64,000 nucleotides of DNA, from NCBI GenBank assembly GCA_944472135.2, contig OX235262.1, positions 38,863,804 to 38,927,803 on the forward strand, given 5' to 3'. Position 1 is the stretch's first letter, and the number at the start of each line of letters is the position of its first letter. The position numbers and the translations under genes were made by a program. The notes under the pieces were generated by a model, which saw only the letters and a list, made by a program, of their open reading frames with translations, was not told the DNA's origin and did no database searches. Source of the stretch: Trichobilharzia regenti. Its lineage: Eukaryota > Platyhelminthes > Trematoda > Strigeidida > Schistosomatidae. Positions 33,641 through 43,700 of this stretch are shown here, piece by piece.

Positions 33641-35454
33641 ACTCTCCACATATTATTCTTTCGATTAGTTAACTTCAACAATTAAGATAATAATAAATCA
33701 GTTAGGTTTGAATGTTATGAACCTGTTTTCACAAAGTTAACGTGAAAATTGTGCCAAAATACAAAAGCGAAGAAATAGTGTGACTCAGCTAGCCGACAAA
33801 TTCATTTTCATAAAGTGGTTTGAGAAGTATACCACAGTATTTTTTGTGTTACTAAACGCAACAAATACACATATATGTATAAGACCCCGTGACACTTCAT
33901 ATTTTCATATGTAGAACTAAATGTTTAATGGAGCTCGAACCCTTGACTCAGCTGTTTCAAATTTGTTAATGAACTACAAAAATAAGGAGATTTTCTCAAA
34001 GAACAAATGATGTGGCATTGACGTAAAAATATTTGGTAGTAATTTATTCTGAACTTAAACCTCTTGGCTTTATGTACACCAATTTAAAACTAATCAGAAT
34101 GGATTCATCTTTCTTGTTGCTATTTTCACATTCCAGTCAACAGTCTCCCATTTTACACTTGTTTTTGTCAGATAGTGTTACTCCTACTAACTAGTATTAT
34201 AAGGATATAACATCTTTAATTTGGATCTGAGATATTTTAACATTTCTTACAAATAACTCACTGTAAATACATCACTAAATGTTTGATAGAACATTGCAAA
34301 ATTTAAACTAAACTCGGTAGCATCCGGATAAATTTGTTATGTTATTTAGAGAATGATCCACCATAAGACCATCCGCTTTCAATAAATCCTGGAATACTTA
34401 GATGAAAAATGTTTTACAAGTTAGTGAAATGGAAATTCCCTGTTAAGATAACTGTGATTACTGAGGAAATACCGTCCACTATCTATTGAACAAAATGGAT
34501 AGACAGCCTCTGGTCAGAAAAATTCACCTCTGACTAAATAAAAGTGTTAGGAAAAACAGTAAACTTTAGTGTATCCGTTGACACAATAAAACCTGAGGAC
34601 TTCATCTCCAGTAGTGAAGTAACACTAAGCGATAGATAAGACAACTACTGAGAAAGTGACAGCGAATGACTCTAGAACATCAGAAGAAAGTGGTAAACAA
34701 CTTATCATGAGAATAAATGCACAGAAACATGATTTAAAAGTGGATGTCCATTCGACAAATTAGATTCATTTAGAGTTTAAGTACACCAATGTGGACAACT
34801 CAGTCAATAATCACGAAGCATATCACACAGTAATAACTCCGTACCATCAGAGAGGTCATGGCTACTTGTCAGCCGGTATCCTATCAAATGATCTAAAAAT
34901 GTCTTCCGATATACAGTGATACAGCCTAACTATCGAGTACTTGAGACAGGAGGCACTTCTCAAGGTATCCATAAAATTTATAAGTCCAGATCGTCTGACT
35001 CTTAAAATACATTGAAGAAAAAGAAAATGATTCTTATTCTACTGACAGACATGACTACTTTCCTGATGAAGAACTGATAATACATTCTACTAGGTAGTTC
35101 AAATGTGAATACGATGATTATGTAATTGCATAGTGTGTTCAGAAGTAGTGAAATTCGAATGGTACTTCTATTTCCCACATGCATATCATACTGAGTATCA
35201 CGAGAAAAAAGGTAGGAAATATCATTTTGGGATTTAAACTCAGCCCAATTAAATCATTCAGTTTAAAAAACAAATTCTTCTTGACTCTCACGGTTTCTTT
35301 TATATGTAAAATCCTTTCAAAAATGTTGAATAAGGAGTTCATATATGAAAAACGTCAATTATGAGTGAAGATATCCAATATTCTACCAAGCTTTTAATAT
35401 ATATAGTAATTAATTCTCTTTAGTTTGATCTGTAAGCGTTAGCTATATTTTTAC
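33641..35454. other. no gene seen
   Basis: AT-rich; overlapping 60-67-codon frames at 35002-35364 lack motifs. Confidence 0.4.
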
Positions 35455-35491
35455 GAGTTGATCACGGATTGATATCATTGAAAACCAGGGA

Positions 35492-35540
35492 GTACTGGAC
35501 AGCTGCTCTCTCATCCTTGTTTGGGAATCATCGGTAGTAC
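35492..35540 (-). ncRNA. hammerhead-like fold (variant core)
   Basis: Minus strand: stem I GTACTA/CAGTAC (5 of 6), core CCGATGA, stem II loop CAAACAA, GAGA in place of GAAA, then extra bases and the GTC triplet. Two invariant positions differ, so cleavage is unlikely. Confidence 0.5.
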
Positions 35541-35628
35541 GCACCCATTGGGATTCGAACCCAGGACCTTCCGGTTACGAGGCTAGCTCGTATACCGTTC
35601 AGCCATTGAATCGGGTCCCAGTGGGTGC

Positions 35629-35677
35629 GTACTGCCGATGATTTCGAAACTAGGATGAGACAGCAGCTTTCCAGCAC
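35629..35677 (+). ncRNA. hammerhead-like fold (variant core)
   Basis: Plus strand: GTACTG, core CCGATGA, GAGA, CAGCAGCTTTC, CAGCAC. The same C at core position 4 as the 29769 and 35492 copies. Probably inactive. Confidence 0.5.
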
Positions 35678-35814
35678 TCTTTGGTTTTCAATGGTTCTCT
35701 AACTGATATCAATCCGTGATCAATTCTTAAAAGTAATAACTTCGTTTATATTTCAGTTGAAACACGATGTTATTTACTTTAATATTCTGGTGTCAGGCTG
35801 TGGCGAGTGCTACT

Positions 35815-36115
35815 GGTATGATTTATCAGTAGTATACAAAAAGATATTCATGGGCATAAAAACAGCAACTAGCACGGAGATACATTTGATTTCAGAGAAG
35901 GAAAAATGATTCAGCGTTGTAAAGATACATGGGAGATGTGAAAGATACTCAAAGAAACACAACATCAAGTCAATAAGTACCACAACACGACGAACTGTGC
36001 AGATGGTGAGTTGAAGATAAGGTATACACAATTTGGCTAGAGACACCAGTTTCCAATTAAACATTCGTCTCACCAAGTCTTTCGTCTTCAGCCATTTCAA
36101 CTGATGTCGCTGCGG
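35815..36115 (-). repeat. unclassified dispersed repeat, second copy
   Basis: Reverse-strand match to 33080-33640, without the SINE. The uninterrupted junction AGACGAATGTTTAATTGG here shows what the target looked like before the SINE insertion at 33113. Confidence 0.6.
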
Positions 36116-36284
36116 TCTCACTGACTCGAAGGTAAACTTGATCATCATTAAAAATTTAGGCGTGCTGAATACTCTCTAGTTAATACACTCTAGTTAATGG
36201 AACCATCACCATGAGACTGTCAAAATGTAAGCTAAATTTATTCCACTGGTGAGGCATCTATTAACTGGCCTCTTTTTTAAAATG

Positions 36285-36510
36285 AAATTCACGACATAGT
36301 ATTCGCCTTCAGTCAGCAGCATGGGTATCAGTGGCACGGCAGTTAGGAGTCTCACTGATCATGCAAATGGTCCGGGATTCGATCTACTTCCGACGCGCAC
36401 CTGATATCAATGGTTGGCCTACAAAATTTGCGTAACCTATATCAGATGCTAAAAATTCCATACGTGTGCCATAAGTACTGTATGGAATCAAGCTAAATTA
36501 ATAAAAAAAA
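36285..36510 (+). mobile_element. tRNA-Gly-headed SINE, tail type II, plus orientation
   Basis: Head GGTATCAGTGGCACGGCAGTTAGG..., box B GGGATTCGATC at 36374, then CGACGCGCACCTGATATCAATGG, ATGCTAAAAATTCCATACGTG and the tail TGGAATCAAGCTAAATTAATAAAAAAAA. The only plus copy of this family in the window; its tail ends in an A-rich run. Confidence 0.72.
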
Positions 36511-36612
36511 TCAAGTGCCCATAAACAGTAAAACCAAAAAGCACACTAACTATTACTTTCTTCTTTTCAACTGACTTCCTATTGCATATTCTTTATTGCG
36601 TAAATCTACTTT

Positions 36613-36864
36613 CTGTCTTAAGTTTTTCTTATCCTTCACGTTCCCCAGTGGAACATAGGGCTTCAAGCTAGAAGATTTGAAGTTTCTATAGCAGTGTTTA
36701 TTTTACAGGATAGGGTTGCTACCACTATTCCCAACCTTTCCTCTTCACCAGTATCATGTCTGGCTTGGCGAGGAAAAGGAGTGTGTCAGCCGGGGATCGA
36801 ACCCGGACCATGTGCATGGTCGGCGAGTGTCCTAACCGCTATGCCACCGACGTACCTGTCTTAA
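36613..36864. repeat. 9-bp target-site duplication of the SINE at 36622
   Basis: CTGTCTTAA at 36613-36621 and 36856-36864. Confidence 0.75.
36622..36855 (-). mobile_element. tRNA-Gly-headed SINE, tail type I (RTE-like tail)
   Basis: On plus: CCTTCACGTTCCCCAGTGGAACATAGGGCTTCAAGC (RTE-like terminus), TCACCAGTATCATGTCTGGC, GTCAGCCGGGGATCGAACCC (box B complement), GGCGAGTGTCCTAACCGC and CCACCGACGTA. It lies only about 170 bp downstream of the donor of channel exon 1. Confidence 0.83.
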
Positions 36865-37024
36865 TTTTAGTGATATATATTTCATAACAGCTTATTAATA
36901 GTACATATACTTTCAGTCGTCAAAGCAAAAGAAAATATTGTGAACACTGTTCTAATTAATCAGTCAATATTTCGTCTACGCGAGAGAAGAAAGAAAGAAA
37001 AAAAAACAACGCTTACTTACTTAC

Positions 37025-37653
37025 CCCAAGTGAATGATAGTATTGATATGTTGCTATATTATCAAATAAACTTGCTGTAAAATTCTCATTCAATCTAGAA
37101 TATGTAACTAATACACGTATACACTGAAAAGTTGATCTATCCTTTGAACATTTATTCTCACATTTAACTGATGATGCTACTAATTCTGTTTTTACATATG
37201 TACATTCTGTCGGTAGAAATCCTGATTCATGTTGACATGGTAGTATAACTAAATGAATTAGGATACATTCAATAATAAAACATGTAGTAATAATTGTTGC
37301 ACAAGTTAAATAAATAGTTTTTATAAATGTTTCACGATATGTATTCTGTCTTCCTTTCCATACTGTATGATGATGGTTAGGATGATGGGGATGATGATGA
37401 TGTGAATGCAAACTGTGCTGTTGACGTAATGGAGGACGAGAGATATTTACAGTTTCATTATGATTTTGATAATCATGTGGAAAGTGCTGTTGTTGTTGTT
37501 CTACGTCTTCTTCTTGCAGTGATGGTGGGTTTTTATCGCTCTGATAGTAGTCAACATAACCACTTGGATCAGTTCTATTACATTCCCTTCTGTCTACTTC
37601 ATAATCACTTTATCAAAAGTATCTTCATGGAAATGAAATTTATAATTATCCAT
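37025..37653 (-). CDS. KCNMB-like: BK channel beta-subunit-like protein, 5' coding exon (first membrane span and first half of extracellular loop)
   Basis: On the minus strand a frame is open from 37609 to 37025 and ends at a strong donor (GTAAGTAAGT from 37024), phase 0. It encodes a hydrophilic N-terminus rich in Gln and His (HSHHHHPHHPNHHH near 37408-37367), one hydrophobic span at about 37318-37241, then an extracellular-type segment with five Cys (37237, 37204, 37162, 37150 and 37123) and an N-glycosylation site NFT at 37084. The pattern ECTYV, KCENKC, FQCIRVLV resembles the QCTV, CSFSC and YPCLQV motifs of KCNMB proteins, which associate with Slo1 pores in the plasma membrane and alter gating. 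The frame has no Met. The nearest start, ATG at 37653 (MDNYKFHFHEDTFDK), is in another frame and stops at 37594, so a 1-nt indel or an unseen splice is implied. The partner exon is at 3425-3150. TipE-family membership is the main alternative. Confidence 0.75.
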
Positions 37654-38301
37654 TTTTATTCTTTATCATTTCAAAGCATAAATTGCATAATTCTTCTTAA
37701 ATAATAAATCCATTTTTTCTATTGTAACGTATATTGTATTTTCTCTATGAATATAATGAGATAACTACTAAAAGTCTCTTGTATTAGCTTTGGATTCATA
37801 TTTATTTGACCCTGAATAAACAACCAATTAAATAAACAGAATTCCTATGCACTCAATTCTGATTGGTGAATTTAGAATATGTTATATGAATCAAGAGTAT
37901 AACATTTAATGTAGGCTTATTAATACAATCATTTTTAATTATTTTGTTTTTGTTTTCAGTTGCATACGAATCATATTAATTTTTATTATTAATCTTAACA
38001 TAATTCTGTGCACAAAAAATATTTCCTTTAGGTACGTGACAACGTCTTTCTTGTCCTTCCTAGATTTCGACAAATATTTTTGTTATGATGATGATGATGG
38101 TTAAACTGAAATGAATATTTTGGTCATAAGTCTTAATTGTCACTGACAATGGAATTCGCCAGTATTTCTGTAGGAAATTTTTCTTGATTTCAAAGTTATA
38201 ATATCATAATATCACTGATTAATGTTAATCTAGATAGCTCGGAATTATTAGCGAGTGTCAAAAAAAACACTTTTTTTCCATTTTCGACTGTTAGTTTGTA
38301 G
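37654..38301. other. upstream flank of channel exon 1
   Basis: Would hold the 5' UTR or promoter, or an upstream intron, on the minus strand. I see no clear TATA box or donor that decides the start. Confidence 0.3.
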
Positions 38302-38652
38302 GGAGTTGATCACGGATTGACTTGAGTTAGAGAATCACTGAAAACAAACAGGGATTACTGAACAACTATTTCGTCTAGTTTTTGGACTCTTCATTGGTAT
38401 GCATTCACGAAACCACCAGGGATCGAATCCTCACTAAAATCATGAAAAGACAGAGGTTAGAATTCATGGGTCATTGAATTTTGGTCCGTGGCTGAAAAAG
38501 CAGTAAGCATGGCCTGGTAACTTGTAGGTCCCAGGTTTCATTACAGGTGGAGTCCTAGGTGCATAATGTTGTGAAGTCTCAAAACAAGACGAAAGAGTTG
38601 TCCAGCACTCCCTGGTTTTCAATGATTCTCTAACGGATATTAATCACTAATC
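38302..38652 (+). mobile_element. hammerhead SINE, palindromic, longer copy
   Basis: The left arm TTGATCACGGATTGACTTGAG with antisense ribozyme remnant (CTATTTCGTCTAGTTTTTGGACTCTTC) is at 38306-38395. The right part has a tRNA-like head TCCGTGGCTGAAAAAGCAGTAAGC, CTTGTAG, then TGAAGTCTCAAAACAAGACGAAAGAGTTGTCCAGCAC and the arm CTAACGGATATTAATCACTAATCA. Strongly diverged. Confidence 0.65.
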
Positions 38653-38653
38653 A

Positions 38654-38735
38654 GTATATGCATATACCAGTTTACTTGCTCGTGCGGAGCTGAGTACATA
38701 GGACGTACTATGCACCATGCGTGGTTAAACCACAA
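38654..38735 (+). pseudogene. PLE GIY-YIG fragment
   Basis: The plus strand reads CIYQFTCSCGAEYIGRT followed by HHAWLNHKSS, the N-terminal YIG motif of PLE endonucleases (compare CGADYIGRC at 41285 and CGASYIGLC at 57537). The rest of the domain is not recognisable. Confidence 0.6.
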
Positions 38736-39299
38736 ATCAAGTTATCCACAAGGCGAAAATCATCAAAGCTTTAGAAGTGAAGACATGAATGAGACAAGGC
38801 TGTCTGCCATCACCTATAGTGCTTCTCATTCTGGTGGATCGGATCATGCTTCATATTGTCTTTCGGAAGCCAGAAGAAAGGAATATGTTGAACTGGTAAG
38901 AAAACTCTGGAAGATCTAACCTTTGCAAAAAAATGTATGTCTAATGTCATAATAAGTCAAATATCCTCTGGTGAAATCCAAAACGTTGATGGAAGAAACA
39001 GGAAAGAAATCTTTTCTAGTGACCATGGGGGAAGACCGAGGCGATAAAGATATATAGCCGACAAATGCAAGCACCAATCAGCGAGAGAAATTTGGGAGAA
39101 ATTTTTTCTCTTCACTAACTAGGCAGCATCATTTCGAATAGAAAAGGCATGGATGTAGACTTAAATACCAGATGGAATCCAGAGTGAAAGAAAGACCTTC
39201 ATTAATTTGGAAGTCTACTGTGCTGAGTAAAGAACGAGGATCAGAATTTCAGCTATAATGTAAAGTCACTCAGCACTTCCATCTTCTTTAGAGAATTAG
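38736..39299. other. possible retroelement debris
   Basis: The 69-codon frame at 38710 starts in PLE sequence and continues as TRLSAITYSASHSGGSDHAS, EARRKEYVELVRKLW; no family assigned. Confidence 0.3.
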
Positions 39300-39440
39300 T
39301 GTGTCACCAAAGACATTACAATCAGGCTACTGAAGACTTTAATCAACAACTGCCTTCGATCGGTACCGAAGATCAGATGGCCAGTCATATAGGACTAACA
39401 TCACGAAAATCTGGCGACAAACCAACCAAGAACCTATTGC
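39300..39440 (+). pseudogene. RTE-like C-terminal fragment
   Basis: LKTLINNCLRSVPKIRWPV around 39330-39386 resembles the INNCLR-IRWP motif before the C-terminal WIGHTLRK region in RTE elements. Stops follow. The stretch 38940-39300 and the 62-codon frame at 39484 (GKPVPQMRLELRAESPGD) may belong to it, but I cannot assign them. Confidence 0.4.
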
Positions 39441-39944
39441 TCAACAAACTTGCAGAAATAAATGAAGACTGACTAGAAACACGTTGAAGAAATCGTGCGG
39501 CGGCAAGCCAGTTCCACAAATGAGGTTAGAGTTAAGAGCCGAATCACCGGGTGACAGTTTAGCTCGTTTAATGGCGAAGATCAATAACGGTATGGCCAGT
39601 ATGATTCAGTTCAGACAGCCAAATTCGTTCAAACCATCTGATTTCTGGACAGCTACAAAAGTGAACTGGTAGTTTGGTTTATTAGATAAGACCACTCGGA
39701 AAACGAATAATCTAAAACTTGTAGCACAGAATAATATGAATCCATTTAATCCGATCGGTTATCGTCAGCTATGTGCAACCTCTGACATTTTATAAAACCA
39801 GCAATAATTCCATAGCAACATACATTTTGTCTATCACCATAAATCAGTCCACCAATAAAGATTGTTGAACGAAAGTCAGAGTGACACAAAACAATTGGAA
39901 GATAAACCTATTCATAATGATTAGCACATATATTTCAAATTGTG
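39441..39944. other. unassigned, perhaps retroelement debris
   Basis: Includes the 62-codon frame GKPVPQMRLELRAESPGD; nothing firm. Confidence 0.3.
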
Positions 39945-41860
39945 AAATGTACCCATTAATTCATAAGGAAAACACAGTTTTCTGTTCATCGAAGAAATAT
40001 CTCTTCTCCACGACTTCATTTTCAAGCATCTCTGCAGTCGTATTTATATTACGGAAAAAGAAGGCATTAAGTGGCATTAGAAATTGCTCAGTCCGTACTG
40101 TACATTTGATAAAAATAAAATAATTAAAATGATGCATTAGCGGGGTGGGGTTGAAGTGGATGAATTACAAAGCTTTTAAAGATTATTAAATAAATGAACT
40201 AGCATGAAGATTTTAAAATTGCTTAACTCTCCTTATCATTCTACAGCGAAACGGCACGCTGAAATGCTTGAACCAGTAAGATCAATTCTAAATAAAAGCA
40301 ATCTTTCGAGGACTTTTGACTTCGTTAGTTGCGTTGATGGAATTATTGTGACCTGCAAGTATATGATTTCATTAGGTGTTTGCTTGTTATTTGAAAATGA
40401 GCCTTTAGTAGGAACCATCTGTTATTTGTGTGATTACACTGATCTAGGATGCCTAAATATTGGAGTGCCAACTATCTGAAGCAGCTTTTATTGAGATATA
40501 CGCTTTATGTGCATTATAGATCCAATGATGTCATCTGTAAGCAAAAGGATGGGGTAGCCATTGGGTCTTCTTTACGACCTCTCCTAGAGGATGTCTTCAT
40601 GGTGAGCCTAGAGATGATTCAATGAAAGTAACAATCTCGAGTTTGTTTATGTATGGGCGATATATTGATGACACCATTATTTGTGATGAAAATTGTTCGA
40701 CTGCCGAGCATCTTGGAAAAATTAACTGTTCTCACCTGTCAATCCTTTTCACTGTCGAAGTGGAGCTAAATCCTACATTTCACTTCTTACATGTGATGTT
40801 AGATAGAAAAGAGGATGGCAGGTTATAAGGTTGATCTACCGAAAGCCAACATTTACAGGTCGGTACACTAAATTCAACAGTTGGGTACCTCTAGGTAGAA
40901 AGAGAAATATTTCTGTTCTCTATGCTCTAGAATTGGGAACATTTTCTCTGTGGATATGGTTGACATGAAATTAGCACGCCTCCGCGCAACTCTCTCAAAC
41001 AATAGATATACTAGAAGGCTTATTGGTAGCAACATGAAAAAAGAAATTGTCTCCGACCAAATCACAGTGCCAAAAAAGACACTGTTTATGAGTTTGGCTT
41101 TCAAAGATGACAGTATTCCTGAAGTAATTAAAAGTCATTTTTCTAAATGCATTAAATGGTGTTTTATGCAGCTGATTTACATTTGGTATTTACCAGCCGA
41201 AATATGATTCGATGATGTATCAAGGATAAACTACCATTTAGGTTCACCTCTATGTGCATATACTCATTCACATGCTTGTGTGGAGCTGATTACATTGGAC
41301 GTTGTAAGTGTGTTTTCCATAGATGCGTAGCTGAACACTACCCAGTTTGAGTAACGAAAAGTGAGCAAAGGACGTCGAAGTTCTCAGTCTGTGAACACCT
41401 CCTGGAATCAGGTCATTCAGGCCATCACACGTGATTTATCCTTTGAAGTTATCTAAAGGACCAAATCCAACCACTCCGAAAGCTTACGTTTACTCCACTT
41501 ATGCATAGCCGAAGCTCTAGCCATACATTGACAAAATCTTAAATTATGTATTTAGAAACGTTTTGTTAAACCCTCTTTTTTATCTTTTTCATAGTTATGT
41601 TCTTTTATTTTATTCTATTTTACTACATGAATTCATTCCACTTCACTTCATGTTCGCCGTCTTTACTATCGTCATCATCGCACTATTAATTTTTCAGACA
41701 ACACTTGACGCACAGTTTTAAAATCTTTATGCCGGTTCACTTATTTAATAATCTTTAAAAGCTTTGTTATTCATCCACTTCAACTCTACCCCGCTTGAAA
41801 ATGAAGTCGTGGAGAAGAGATATTTCTTCGCTGAACAAAAAAACTTTTGTTTCCTGTATT
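39945..41860 (+). mobile_element. Penelope-like element with inverted flanks
   Basis: The left flank 39982-40026 plus 40140-40199 is the reverse complement of the right flank 41735-41794 plus 41793-41836. The left flank contains 113 bp (40027-40139) missing on the right. Between them are RT and GIY-YIG remnants in plus orientation. The left flank joins RT sequence abruptly at about 40205, so the element is 5'-truncated and capped by an inverted copy of its own 3' end. A sister copy in minus orientation is at 62797-64000. Confidence 0.8.
40204..41530 (+). pseudogene. PLE RT and GIY-YIG remnants
   Basis: LLNSPYHSTAKRHAEMLEPVRSIL (RT palm entry) at 40216; WGSHWVFFT-type remnant of the GVAIGSSL motif at 40550-40575 (GGTAGCCATTGGGTCTTC); MYGRYIDDTIICDENCSTAEHL at 40649 (catalytic YIDD kept); FHFLHVMLDRKEDGRL at 40780; DMVDMKLARLRATLSNNRYTRRLI at 40953; FTCLCGADYIGRCKC at 41262-41305 (GIY-YIG); AEHYPV next. 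Several frame changes and stops. Non-functional. Confidence 0.8.
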
Positions 41861-42351
41861 AATATTTCATAAGATATACATAAAAAATTAACATATTTTT
41901 TGTTAGAGTGATGATAATTCACTGCTAACTGCGTAATCGGAGATAATAAAATAAACTGATTATGAGAAGTATGAATACATTCTCTTCAATCTTATAAAAC
42001 AGTTATGTATATTAAAAAGTTTAATTGTTCTTATGTAATAAATAATTTCAAACTCATTAAAAGAGAGTTCCTCAGACATGAGAATCAGCGATTGAAAGCT
42101 AAACTGAATAAAAGTGTAATCAACGGTATCATGACCTACACACAAGTCCATTGGATCAATATAAGGCTGCTTAACTAGATTTAGACAAGCTTTCGACTAT
42201 TTTTATCAAATTTCAGGCCAGTTACCAACGAAGATTCGTTGTAGGAGAAGAGAAATATTTGCCAGGCTAATAGTGAAGCTAAAATTATATGAATACAAAG
42301 TGTTTTCTTCACATGGCTGATTCTTTTCCAACTCTGTATTAAATTCCTAAA
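41861..42351. other. no gene seen
   Basis: Nothing recognised. Confidence 0.4.
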
Positions 42352-43700
42352 ATAATTATTATATTATTATATCCTTTAATTCCTAGAGGAAAATAGGGCT
42401 TCAGCTGAGCGTCTCCATTGCCTTCGGTTTTCTGCCAACTTTTTCACCCCGCTCCAAGTTTGCCCACATGCTTTCATCTCCTCTTCACATGACCTCCTCC
42501 AAGTCACCCTTGCACTGACGACCAACTCGCCGCTTTCCTTTTGGGTTCCACTCGAGCAATGGCTTGTCTAGTGATGTCACTTGATGGTTTCCTCAGAGTA
42601 TGCCAATCCATTTCCATTTCTTCCTGCCTATTTGTTGTACACTCGGTTCTTGCTGGGTTGGCTCGCTCCCAGAGATCCCTTACTATTGCTGACCTTTTGA
42701 GGCCGGCCATCCTATCTTGAGTATTGAGCGAAGACAACTGTTAATGAAGGTCTGTAGCTTGTTTGAGTTGCTCTTTATGACGCGCTGGCCAAGTCTCTGA
42801 TCCATATAGTGAGTAGCACTGACTTCAAATTGGAGTTGAAAATCCGGATGTTATTTTTGATGCTGAGTGCTGTTGACCTCCACACAGACGTAAGAGTAGT
42901 GAAAGCTTGTCTTGCTTTGCCGATTCTGGCTTTGATATCCTCGTCAGTTCCGTCGGCCAGTGATTGAAACGTTGCTTCCCGGGTAGGTGAAGGAGGTTGT
43001 TTCTTTCAGTTTCCTCCCATTTATGCTGGCTGATTGTTGTGTATTGTTGTTGCTGTTACTGTTGACCAGGTATCTTCATCACCTCTGTTTTATCTATATT
43101 CAACTGAATTCCTATCATTGATGCTTCTTCTGCCGGCTTGTTGCTTTTCACTTGCATATCTTTCAGTTTGTGGGAAATTAGACATATATCCAGACGGATG
43201 AAGTCCAGATCCTCCAAGTTTTTTGTGTGAGTTCATGTTATTCCTGTCTCCTCGTTGACCGGCACGCTGTCTGTCGCATTATCCAATCTACTGCAATCAG
43301 GGAAATCATTGGCGATAGTAGACAGTCTTGTTTCACTCCAGTCCTTACTTCGAAGGATTCCATAAGTTTCCCTGTGTGGATTACTTGGCATGCAGCATTG
43401 TCGTATAACTGTTGGATGAGATGTATAATTGTCGATGGGACCCGTAGTAGCGAAGTAGTTGCCAAATGACCTCTCGATCGACGCTGTCGAAGGTCTTTTC
43501 AAAGTCGAGGAAGTGGAGATAGAGGGGTGACTGCCATTCCAAGCTTTCTTCAATGATGATTTGATCAATACATGACTTGTTTCTCCTGAATCCAGCTTGT
43601 TCCGGTCGAAGGTTTTCATCCAGGTCTTGTTTGATTCTCTCCAGGATGATGCGGCTGATTGTGCTAATTAATTTCACAATTAAATAGTAATGGAGCACAG
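42352..43700 (-). mobile_element. RTE/SR2-like non-LTR retrotransposon, 5'-truncated
   Basis: On minus it runs from RT to the 3' end. The 3' terminus on plus is TATCCTTTAATTCCTAGAGGAAAATAGGGCTTCAG at 42370-42404. Target duplication not identified. It aligns with 7074-8345 over most of its length (GTGCTGTTGACCTCCAC, TTTCACTTGCATATCTTTCAG) and is the longer of the two. Confidence 0.85.
42504..43698 (-). pseudogene. RTE-like reverse transcriptase, decayed
   Basis: Minus strand in order: ISRIILERIKQDLDENLRPEQAGFRRNKSCIDQI (43650-43550), HFLDFEKTFDSVDREVIWQLLRYYG (motif A, FDSVD), then a frame change to STIIHLIQQLYDNAACQVIHTGKLMESFEVRTGVKQDCLLSP (motif B region), VDWIMRQT. The FADD box is not intact. 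The C-terminal piece EMDWHTLRKPSSDITRQAIARVEPKRKAASW at 42640-42540 is the eroded WIGHTLRK...WNPEGKRKRG region typical of schistosome RTE elements. At least three frame changes. Confidence 0.83.

Larger units (their letters stand above)
35455..35727. mobile_element. palindromic hammerhead SINE with a ribozyme fold on each strand
   Basis: Arm tips TTGATCACGGATTGATATCA (35458) and TGATATCAATCCGTGATCA (35705) are inverted. A tRNA-like head on minus (box B GGGTTCGAATCCC near 35560, loop CTCGTAA) lies between two hammerhead-type folds facing outwards, on minus at 35540-35492 and on plus at 35629-35677. Confidence 0.82.
3426..37024 (-). other. ~33.6-kb phase-0 intron of the BK-beta-like gene
   Basis: The donor is CTTGGG|GTAAGTAAGT at 37024 and the acceptor is CTTTTTATGATTCCAG ending at 3426. 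The flanking codons are both complete, so splicing keeps the frame. The interval holds a CR1/jockey-like LINE, a PLE, three RTE 3' ends, an Sm-alpha copy and more than fifteen SINE or foldback insertions. Schistosome genes commonly have short 5' and long repeat-filled 3' introns. An extra short coding exon inside cannot be excluded, but the loop reads through without an obvious gap. Confidence 0.65.

Noticed and set aside
35139..35342. Possible extra channel exon in the intron (hydrophobic frame)
   Set aside because: No Cys pattern, no acceptor or donor, and the exon 1 to exon 2 join already gives a complete loop.
37375..37400. GATGATGATG microsatellite
   Set aside because: It is the antisense of the His-rich coding tract, so it is described with exon 1.
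37402..37704. 100-codon plus frame opposite channel exon 1
   Set aside because: The minus frame has the Cys pattern, membrane span and donor; the plus frame is its shadow.
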